In this document: positions 5,401-10,871 of the stretch, one piece after another
Layout: the number at the start of each line of letters is the position of its first letter
Position numbering within the stretch: the first letter of the stretch is position 1
Assembly (NCBI GenBank): GCA_031278575.1
Contig: JAITKD010000091.1
Location: forward strand, 1-10,871
Length of the DNA stretch: 10,871 bases
Source of the DNA: Spirochaetaceae bacterium
Lineage (GTDB): Bacteria; Spirochaetota; Spirochaetia; Treponematales; Breznakiellaceae
Reading direction: 5' to 3'
The notes under the pieces: generated by a model
Seen by the model: the letters and a program-made list of their open reading frames with translations, nothing else
Databases searched by the model: none
Told to the model about the DNA's origin: nothing
Translations under genes and position numbers: made by a program

Positions 5401-6141
5401 ATGGCGATAGATATTTCTAAATCCGCGCTTCTGGTAATTGACATCCAAAATGATTTTTGCCCGGCTTATATTTCAAAGGCCGGCGAAAAACGGCCTGCCG
5501 GCTCCCTGGCGGTAAACCGGGGCGATAGGGTTATTGAACCCCTCAACCGGACGGCGGAAAAAATTGCCGAAAAAGGGAATGAAATCATCGCCACCCAGGA
5601 TTGGCATCCCCCCCGGCATGTTTCCTTTGCCGCGTCCCATCCGGGAAAGCAAATTAACGATAGTATCACCCTGCCGGTTTCGGAAGAGGCGGTACGGCGG
5701 TATCGGCAGCGGTTTCCCGGCCTGGATTATCCGCTTCATGGGGAAATATCCCAGATTTTGTGGCCGGTTCATTGCGTACAGGACAGTGAGGGCGCCGAAT
5801 TTCATGATGAATTCCGGCGGGAACTGGTTACCCTGGTCCTCCGTAAAGGAGCCCGGGAAGATCTGGATTCCTACTCCGCTTTTTTTGAAAATGACCGGTG
5901 TACCCCGACGGAACTTCATGATTACCTTCAGGTCCGTTCCGTCAAAACCGTCTTGATAGGGGGACTCGCCACGGATTATTGTGTGTTTTATAGTGTGATG
6001 GACGGAATTCGGCTGGGTTATCGGGTTATCCTATTGGAGGACGCGGTGGCAGGGGTGGGGTTTCCCCCGGGCTCGGTAGAGCGGGCGGTCAAAACGATGA
6101 AGGAAGCGGGGGCGATCTTTATCGCTTCCCGGGATATATGA
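5401..6141 (+). CDS. pncA: Nicotinamidase (pyrazinamidase family)
   Basis: PncA converts nicotinamide to nicotinate and ammonia, the first step of NAD salvage. In the 246-residue form the catalytic triad of the isochorismatase-like fold is visible: D14 in IDIQNDF, K149 in LRKGARED, and C194 in GLATDYC. Metal ligands fit D67 and H69 in QDWHPPRH, with H73 or H124 (WPVHCVQ) as further ligands. I start at the ATG at 5401 because AGGAG (5390-5394) is 6 bases before it. An in-frame start at 5329 would add 24 residues with no binding site. It is longer than short mycobacterial PncA (about 186) because of a segment around residues 80-120. The stop overlaps the pncB start as ATGA. Confidence 0.95.
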   Translation: MAIDISKSALLVIDIQNDFCPAYISKAGEKRPAGSLAVNRGDRVIEPLNRTAEKIAEKGNEIIATQDWHPPRHVSFAASHPGKQINDSITLPVSEEAVRRYRQRFPGLDYPLHGEISQILWPVHCVQDSEGAEFHDEFRRELVTLVLRKGAREDLDSYSAFFENDRCTPTELHDYLQVRSVKTVLIGGLATDYCVFYSVMDGIRLGYRVILLEDAVAGVGFPPGSVERAVKTMKEAGAIFIASRDI

Positions 6142-7592
6142 TGAACCATATTTCAGCGTTATTTGCGGATTTTTACTCCCTTACCATGGCCCAGGGCTAC
6201 TGGAAAAAGGGCCTTAATACGCAGGTGGTATTTGAGATGTTTTTCCGCCGCCAGCCCTTTTCCGGGGGATTTTCCGTATTTGCCGGGTTGGGGACCTTGT
6301 TGGAGGCGATCAAAACCTTTTCCTATTCCGCCGAAGATATGGCCTATCTGGAACGCCTTGGTATTTTTGAAACGGCCTTTCTGGATTACCTTAAGGATTT
6401 CCGGTTTACCGGATCCCTGTGGGCCATGGATGAAGGGACCGTGGTATTTCCCCAGGAACCCCTCGTCAGGATCCGGGGGGAACTCATCCAATGCCAAATA
6501 ATAGAAGGGATGCTCCTCAATATCATTAATTTTCAAAGCCTCATCGCCACCAAAACCGCCCGGATCTGGCTTGCCTCCGGTAAAGGTTCGATCATGGAAT
6601 TCGGCCTCCGCCGGGCCCAGGGGTACGACGGGGCTATGTCGGCCTCCCGGGCGGCTTTTATCGGCGGCGCCGTGGGCACCTCCAATATCCTGGCGGGTAA
6701 GGAATTCGGTATCCCCGTCATGGGAACCATGGCCCATTCCTGGGTTATGGCCCACGGCAGCGAAGCGGATGCCTTTGAGGTATATGCGGACATGTACCCG
6801 GATCGGACCATTTTTCTTATCGACACCTACGATACCCTGAAGAGCGGGGTATTAAACGCGATAAAGGTGGGGAAACGGCTTACCGCCCGGGGGAAAAATT
6901 TCGGGGTCCGCCTTGATTCGGGGGACATCCACTATCTTTCCGTGGAAGTCCGGAAACTTTTTGACGCCGCCGGTCTTACCAAAGCCACCATAGCGGTTTC
7001 CAATGATCTGGATGAGACCATCATCCAAACCCTCACCGACGCGGGGGCGCCCATTGATTCCTGGGGGGTGGGGACCAACATGGTAACCGGGGGCAACGAG
7101 GCGGCCTTTACCGGGGTGTATAAACTCACCGCCCGGGATAACGGGGAGGGCGCCCTGGTACCGGTTATGAAATTCTCCGATAACCCCGAAAAAACTACCA
7201 CCCCCGCGGTAAAACAGGTCTGGCGGGTGAAGGATCCCCAGGGGATGACCGTGGCGGATGTCCTCAGCCGGGAGGATGATCCCGCCGGTCCTGAAACCAT
7301 AGAACCGGGGAACCGGTATGCTTTTTGGCATCCTTCGGCGGATTACCGCCATTTTTATCATACCGTTGATGGCGTCGTGGAACCCCTCCTCAAATTGCGA
7401 TTTTCCCGGGGGGAATTGACGGCGGTTTCTCCCTCCCTTGGGGAAATTCAAAAGAAGGTTCAAGCCGGCTTGGAAACCTTTGATACGAGTTATAAACGGC
7501 TCCTCAACCCCCATATTTACAAGGTTTCTATTACCCAAAGGCTGCGGGCCCTCAAATTGGATCTCATCAGGAATTACCTGGGGGATCTATAG
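6138..7592 (+). CDS. pncB: Nicotinate phosphoribosyltransferase
   Basis: PncB joins nicotinate to PRPP to make nicotinate mononucleotide, using the product of the upstream pncA. The 484-residue sequence shows the family landmarks: an N-terminal DFYSLTMAQGYW segment, MEFGLRRAQG (153-162), GTMAHSWVMAH (196-206) where H200 is the likely phosphorylated histidine, IDTYDT (229-234 region), and the phosphate-binding LDSGD (259-263). Length fits the longer bacterial enzymes. Two ATGs stand together (6138 and 6141). Neither has a good ribosome binding site, so translation is probably coupled to pncA through the 4-base overlap. No strong terminator follows: a short CCC/GGG stem with ATTTTT (about 7608-7627) is the only candidate. 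Confidence 0.95.
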   Translation: MMNHISALFADFYSLTMAQGYWKKGLNTQVVFEMFFRRQPFSGGFSVFAGLGTLLEAIKTFSYSAEDMAYLERLGIFETAFLDYLKDFRFTGSLWAMDEGTVVFPQEPLVRIRGELIQCQIIEGMLLNIINFQSLIATKTARIWLASGKGSIMEFGLRRAQGYDGAMSASRAAFIGGAVGTSNILAGKEFGIPVMGTMAHSWVMAHGSEADAFEVYADMYPDRTIFLIDTYDTLKSGVLNAIKVGKRLTARGKNFGVRLDSGDIHYLSVEVRKLFDAAGLTKATIAVSNDLDETIIQTLTDAGAPIDSWGVGTNMVTGGNEAAFTGVYKLTARDNGEGALVPVMKFSDNPEKTTTPAVKQVWRVKDPQGMTVADVLSREDDPAGPETIEPGNRYAFWHPSADYRHFYHTVDGVVEPLLKLRFSRGELTAVSPSLGEIQKKVQAGLETFDTSYKRLLNPHIYKVSITQRLRALKLDLIRNYLGDL

Positions 7593-7671
7593 GCTGGGCG
7601 GATTTCAGAACCCGATTGGGGATTTTTAATTTAAGGCTGCGGTTTTAAAACATGACAAACCGCTTAGGCCA
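7593..7671 (+). other. Spacer after pncB with weak terminator and a hairpin
   Basis: CCCGATTGGGGATTTTT (about 7609-7627) could be a weak terminator for pncAB. A further hairpin GCGGTTT/AAACCGC (7639-7645 with 7657-7663), flanked by GGC/GCC, follows. The 127-bp repeat starts immediately after. No gene is seen. Confidence 0.4.
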
Positions 7672-7798
7672 TTAGGGAAACGCTGATTAACTTGACGCTC
7701 ATCGCGTTTCCCTAATGTATTTGCTCATTTCATTGCGCAAATACAATGTTAAAGCAGCGCCGATTTATTCTCGATTGAATAAATCAGTGCTTCCTTAG
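7672..7798 (+). repeat. Copy C of the 127-bp three-hairpin repeat (MITE-like)
   Basis: It is collinear without gaps with 10745-10871, with three differences in 127 bases. Hairpin 1: TTAGGGAAACGC (7672-7683) with GCGTTTCCCTAA (7704-7715), 12 perfect pairs. Hairpin 2: TGTATTTGC (7716-7724) with GCAAATACA (7737-7745). Hairpin 3: AGCGC-GATTTATTC against GAATAAATC-GTGCT around loop TCGATT. The two ends are imperfect inverted repeats (TAGGGAAACGCTGATT against TAAGGAAGCACTGATT) and end in TA. It encodes nothing. It ends on the ribosome binding site of the kinase gene. Confidence 0.9.
7721..7747 (+). promoter_or_regulatory. Possible promoter inside repeat copy C
   Basis: TTGCTC (7721-7726), a 15-base spacer and TACAAT (7742-7747) face the kinase gene. 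The spacer is short. Copy D reads TACAAC here, so the -10 is better in this copy. No better promoter was found in the 216-base spacer. Confidence 0.25.
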
Positions 7799-7808
7799 AG
7801 GAGTATTC

Positions 7809-9467
7809 ATGAACGAGATCCAGGTACATTTCCCCGACGGTTCTTCCACCGGCTGTCCCTTTGGGACCCAGGTAGACGCCTTTTTAGACCGCCTTGGCGT
7901 TATTCCCGGGGGGATGGCGGCGGTCCGGCTAAATAATGAGATTTTGCCCCTCTCCACCAGGCTCGAAGTCAATGCAACCCTGGCGCCCGTACCCCTGGAA
8001 GCCCCCGACGGGGTCATGATATACCGCCGGTCCCTGGCATTTCTCCTGGCCGTAGCCGCCCGGAACCTGTTTCCCGATCGGAGCCTCTACGTGGGGCACT
8101 CCCTGGGGAACAGCTATTACTATACCTTTGCGGATGAAAAAAAGCCCTTGCCCAGGGAAATTGAGGATCTTACCCGGGAGATGAACGCCCTGGTTGCGGA
8201 GGACCTCCCCATTTCCTTTGGGTATATGGCCTATGGGGAAGCCCTGGCGCTGTTTAAAAAAAACAAACAAACCGATACCGGCCTCCTTCTGGAGCAGCGG
8301 AGTGAATCCAAAATCAAGGTTAATGAATGTAAAGGGTTTGTGGATCTGTATATTGCCCCCCTGGTAAACCGGACCGGGATCCTGCGGGCCTTTTCCCTCT
8401 TGCCCTACCACGACGGGTTCCTCCTCTGTTTCCCCGGAGTTGGCAGGGGCGATACCCTAGATCCCTTTGAAGACAGTGCCAAGATCTTTTCGGTGTATCG
8501 TGAATATAAAAAATGGGGCCGTATCGTGGGAGTCCACGCGGTAGGGCGCCTCAACCGGCTGGTATCGGAACGGACCGTTAAGGAGTATATCAGAATTGCC
8601 GAGGCCTTCCAGGTTAATAAAATAGCCGAAATTGCCGCAAAGATATATGAAAAACGGGAGGTCGTCAAGGTAATCCTCATTGCCGGCCCCTCCAGTTCCG
8701 GTAAAACCACCACCGCGAAGCGGCTCGCCATTCAGCTTAAAGTTATGGGTATAGATCCGGTAGCCATAAGCCTGGATGATTATTATGTCAATACCGATAA
8801 GACCCCCCGGGATGAAAAGGGGGAGCCTGATTACGAATGTCTTGAAGCCCTGGATGTACCCTATCTTAACGAACAACTGGTGGCCCTCTTGGAAGGTAAG
8901 GAGGTAGAAATCCCCCTATTTGACTTCAAGATAGGAAGGCGCCGGGAAGGGGGGGGCAGGCGGATCCGGATGGCGAGAAGGACCGTCCTCATCGTGGAAG
9001 GTATCCACGGCCTGAACGATGCCCTGACTCCCCAGATAGGGGGGGATAAAAAATTCAAGATCTATGTGTCCGCCCTCACCCAGCTCAACCTGGATGACCA
9101 CAACCGGATCCCCACCAGCGATAACCGGCTTTTGCGGCGGATTGTCCGGGATTATCAATTCCGGGGAAACAGCGCCGTGGGCACCATCAAAATGTGGCCC
9201 AGTGTTCAGCGGGGCGAACGGAAACACATATTCCCCTTCCAGAACGCGGCGGATGTGGCCTTTAATTCCGCGCTGGATTATGAATTGGCGGTCCTGAAAT
9301 TCTACGCCGATCCCCTGCTCCGGTTGGTAAAGCCGGATCTACCCGAATATTCCGAGGCGGCGCGGCTCCTCTCCTTCCTTGAAAATTTCGCCCCCATCCC
9401 TCCCCAATTCGTACCGGGACAGAGCATCCTCAGGGAATTTATCGGGGAGAGTGAATTTAAATATTAG
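7809..9467 (+). CDS. TGS-domain / uridine-kinase-like nucleoside kinase fusion
   Basis: The 552-residue protein has three parts. Residues 1-63 look like a TGS domain (IQVHFPDGSS at the start). Residues 70-240 resemble the second N-terminal domain of threonyl-tRNA synthetase (GHSLGNSYYY at 97-106). Residues 285-500 are a uridine kinase/phosphoribulokinase-type P-loop kinase, with Walker A GPSSSGKT (293-300), SLDDYY (321-326) and EGIHGLN (397-403). It probably phosphorylates a nucleoside, with the N-terminal part binding RNA or ligand; the substrate is not known to me. Similar fusions are, to my memory, found in spirochaetes, Thermotogae and Firmicutes and annotated as nucleoside kinase. AGGAG (7799-7803) stands 5 bases from the ATG and directly abuts repeat copy C. 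A strong hairpin lies 5 bases after the stop. Confidence 0.88.
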   Translation: MNEIQVHFPDGSSTGCPFGTQVDAFLDRLGVIPGGMAAVRLNNEILPLSTRLEVNATLAPVPLEAPDGVMIYRRSLAFLLAVAARNLFPDRSLYVGHSLGNSYYYTFADEKKPLPREIEDLTREMNALVAEDLPISFGYMAYGEALALFKKNKQTDTGLLLEQRSESKIKVNECKGFVDLYIAPLVNRTGILRAFSLLPYHDGFLLCFPGVGRGDTLDPFEDSAKIFSVYREYKKWGRIVGVHAVGRLNRLVSERTVKEYIRIAEAFQVNKIAEIAAKIYEKREVVKVILIAGPSSSGKTTTAKRLAIQLKVMGIDPVAISLDDYYVNTDKTPRDEKGEPDYECLEALDVPYLNEQLVALLEGKEVEIPLFDFKIGRRREGGGRRIRMARRTVLIVEGIHGLNDALTPQIGGDKKFKIYVSALTQLNLDDHNRIPTSDNRLLRRIVRDYQFRGNSAVGTIKMWPSVQRGERKHIFPFQNAADVAFNSALDYELAVLKFYADPLLRLVKPDLPEYSEAARLLSFLENFAPIPPQFVPGQSILREFIGESEFKY

Positions 9468-9471
9468 CGTT

Positions 9472-9507
9472 GAGGCAGTTTCAAAACTGAAGTTTTGGAA
9501 CTGCTTC
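9472..9507 (+). terminator. Hairpin after the kinase gene, terminator-like
   Basis: GAGGCAGTTTCAAAACT pairs with AGTTTTGGAACTGCTTC, about 17 pairs with two G-T wobbles, starting 5 bases after the stop. The following bases TTA are not a proper U-run, so termination is uncertain; 3'-end protection is an alternative. It belongs to the GTTTCAAA/TTTGGAAC hairpin family seen at 33-77 and 2747-2804. Confidence 0.5.
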
Positions 9508-9510
9508 TTA

Positions 9511-9586
9511 CCCCTGGAGAAAATAGCATAAGCCGTAACGGCTTAACTTGTAAAGAATTAACCATTTTCTCCTAATATACGAGGGG
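9511..9586. other. Nested inverted repeat between convergent genes
   Basis: Three nested stems: CCCCT/AGGGG (9511-9515 with 9582-9586), GGAGAAAAT/ATTTTCTCC (9516-9524 with 9564-9572) and an inner TAAGCC/GGCTTA around GTAAC. It has no coding content. Its base composition (A/T-rich) differs from the genes on both sides. It may be another dispersed repeat. Confidence 0.45.
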
Positions 9587-9590
9587 ATAC

Positions 9591-9621
9591 AAAAAGTTTT
9601 TGGGGAGGGTCCTCCAAAAAA
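9591..9621 (-). terminator. Likely rho-independent terminator of rlmN
   Basis: On the minus strand, GTTTTTTGGAGG pairs with CCTCCCCAAAAAC (one two-base bulge) and is followed by TTTTT. It lies 20 bases after the rlmN stop. On the plus strand the stem is not followed by a U-run. Confidence 0.6.
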
Positions 9622-9640
9622 CAACTACCGAAACCCCGGA

Positions 9641-10705
9641 TCAAACCGTAAAGGACTCCCCCAGTTGACCGCAGGCGCCGGAAACCCCCAAACCCTTTCC
9701 CCGGCGCCGGGTTACCCCAAGCCGCCGCCGCGTCATCCCTTCGGAAAATTCCTCAATTTCCCGGACCGTTGGTCTCCCCAAGGGACGGCCCTCAAATTCC
9801 AGACCCTCCACCGGGTTCCAGGGGATGAGATTTACCACCACGTCCAGTCCCTCCGCAAAGTCCGCCAGGGCATCCATATCCCGCCGCCGGGTGTTAATCC
9901 CCCCCAAAAGCACCACCTCCAGGGTAACCCGGCAGCCGGTTTTTTGCTGGTAGTATAACAGGGCCTCCCGTAAACGGGGGAGGGGATGGGTCATGGTTGC
10001 CGGCATCAGCCGTTTCCGCAGGTCTTCATCGGCGGTGGTAAGGGAGACCGCAAGCCGCACCTTCGGTCCATGATCGGCTAAGTCCAGGATCCCGGGGATG
10101 ACGCCGCTCGTGGAGACCGTAATCCGCCGTTTGGAAAATCCCAACCCTTCAGGATCGGTGAAGATCCCCAGGGCCCGACGGAGTTCCGTAAGGTTCAACA
10201 GGGGTTCCCCCATACCCATAATAACGATATTGGCAATTTCCGGGCCATCGACGGGACCGTTCCCCGTCCCGGTTCCCGCGGTTTGAATATGGAAAAACTG
10301 TTCGATTATTTCTCCGGAATCAAGATTACGCAGGAAGCCCAGAGCGCCGGTCTTACAAAAAGCACAGGCCATGGGACACCCCGCCTGGGTAGAAAGACAG
10401 GCGGTCCGGCGGCCCCCGCCGTCAACCAAAAGGACCCCTTCGATCTTTGCGCCGTCCCTCAGGGTTATCCTGAGTTTAACGGTTCCGTCGGGATCCGCCA
10501 GCCGGGAAGAAACCTGGCTGGAATAGAGCATAAACCGGAAATCCAATTCCTCCTGTAGATCCCGGGGAAGGTCCGTCATATCAAAAAAAGACCGGGTTCC
10601 CCGGATTATCCACCGGTAAACTTGTTTGGCCCGGAACGGAGGTAACGGAGAAAAAAGCGCCTTTAATTCTTCCAGGGAGAGCCCTGACAATACGGATTTA
10701 ACCAT
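9641..10705 (-). CDS. rlmN: 23S rRNA (adenine-2503-C2)-methyltransferase / tRNA A37 methyltransferase
   Basis: RlmN is a radical SAM enzyme that methylates C2 of A2503 in 23S rRNA and, in some bacteria, A37 of tRNAs. In the 354-residue form the cluster cysteines are C110, C114 and C117 (CPMACAFC). The two mechanistic cysteines are C103 (seven residues before, as in the family) and C345 in GACGQL. MGEPLLN (165-171) and the C-terminal GACGQL are diagnostic; the second cysteine separates RlmN from unrelated radical SAM proteins. I start at the ATG at 10705; a TTG at 10723 in the same frame would add six residues but overlaps the likely TATAAT box. The ribosome binding site is weak. The length fits the family. 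It is convergent to the kinase gene. Confidence 0.95.
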   Translation of the reverse strand: MVKSVLSGLSLEELKALFSPLPPFRAKQVYRWIIRGTRSFFDMTDLPRDLQEELDFRFMLYSSQVSSRLADPDGTVKLRITLRDGAKIEGVLLVDGGGRRTACLSTQAGCPMACAFCKTGALGFLRNLDSGEIIEQFFHIQTAGTGTGNGPVDGPEIANIVIMGMGEPLLNLTELRRALGIFTDPEGLGFSKRRITVSTSGVIPGILDLADHGPKVRLAVSLTTADEDLRKRLMPATMTHPLPRLREALLYYQQKTGCRVTLEVVLLGGINTRRRDMDALADFAEGLDVVVNLIPWNPVEGLEFEGRPLGRPTVREIEEFSEGMTRRRLGVTRRRGKGLGVSGACGQLGESFTV

Positions 10706-10711
10706 TATCTC

Positions 10712-10717
10712 ATTATA
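10712..10717 (-). promoter_or_regulatory. Possible rlmN -10 box giving a leaderless start
   Basis: TATAAT on the minus strand is followed by six bases and then the ATG at 10705, so transcription could begin at or next to the start codon. No good -35 box is visible at the right distance (ACCCGG), so this is tentative. Confidence 0.3.
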
Positions 10718-10744
10718 AAACAACGGGGCCCATCCCGGGTATCT

Positions 10745-10871
10745 TTAGGGAAACGCTGATTAACTTGACGCTAATCGCGTTTCCCTAATGTATTTGCTCA
10801 TTTCATTGCGCAAATACAACGTTAAAGCAGCGCCGATTTATTCTCGATTGAATAAATCAGCGCTTCCTTAG
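10745..10871 (+). repeat. Copy D of the 127-bp three-hairpin repeat, reaching the window end
   Basis: It matches copy C at 124 of 127 positions by eye, without gaps. The differences are C/A in the loop of hairpin 1, T/C after hairpin 2, and T/C in the right arm of hairpin 3. All three hairpins are kept, and the third-hairpin change restores a G-C pair where copy C has a G-T wobble. The inverted ends (TAGGGAAACGCTGATT and TAAGGAAGCGCTGATT) match at 14 of 16 positions. Its left end lies 40 bases upstream of the rlmN start, pointing away from rlmN. The element end coincides with the window end, so the right boundary is taken from copy C. Confidence 0.9.

Noticed and set aside
6159..6755. 198-codon minus-strand open frame inside pncB
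   Set aside because: Shadow frame of a strongly supported gene; Gly/Pro/His-rich composition and no motif.
7672..7798. CRISPR repeat or array
   Set aside because: The copies are 3 kb apart, 127 bp long and not arranged as regular repeat-spacer units; no cas gene is present.

Overview
The window is about 10.9 kb of bacterial chromosome. It carries nine complete protein genes, the first codons of a tenth, one decayed gene fragment, and unusually repeat-rich spacers. GC is fairly high, with many GGG/CCC codons. Starts include ATG, GTG and probably TTG, with AGGAG-type ribosome binding sites. The gene set and protein styles (a TGS-domain/uridine-kinase-like fusion, an AmrS-type radical SAM enzyme, a DUF4097-like exported protein) fit a spirochaete of the Treponema group, perhaps a gut (termite-type) lineage. 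That placement is inferred from memory of protein styles, not from a search. No rRNA, tRNA, CRISPR array, transposase or prophage gene was seen.

Left part (1-2690). A minus-strand gene starts at position 18 and leaves the window. The minus-strand block nudC (NADH pyrophosphatase), a small unrecognised 125-aa gene and amrS follows. The small gene and amrS overlap by 4 bases (ATGA) and probably share a promoter at 1615-1643. nudC has its own likely promoter and probably starts at a TTG.

Middle (2690-5400). tyrS (tyrosyl-tRNA synthetase) is on the plus strand behind a good sigma70-like promoter and a leader of about 200 nt with three strong hairpins. Directly after tyrS, about 200 bases encode an unmistakable piece of an AraD-family (class II aldolase/epimerase) protein that is truncated and interrupted. 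A convergent minus-strand gene for an exported DUF4097-like beta-repeat protein follows.

Right part (5400-10871). pncA and pncB (nicotinamidase and nicotinate phosphoribosyltransferase) overlap by 4 bases and form an NAD-salvage operon. With nudC, three of nine genes act in pyridine nucleotide turnover. A 552-aa TGS/nucleoside-kinase fusion follows, then convergent rlmN (23S rRNA m2A2503 methyltransferase).

The most notable non-coding feature is a dispersed repeat. Two near-identical 127-bp copies (7672-7798 and 10745-10871, 124/127 matches by eye) are built of three consecutive hairpins with imperfect terminal inverted repeats ending in TA. Two shorter copies (128-178 and 2633-2689) keep only the third hairpin. 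The copy before the kinase gene ends directly on its ribosome binding site. A second, looser hairpin family (GTTTCAAA...TTTGGAAC) sits in the same spacers. Both look like non-autonomous mobile or structured-RNA elements that shape the 5' regions of nearby genes.
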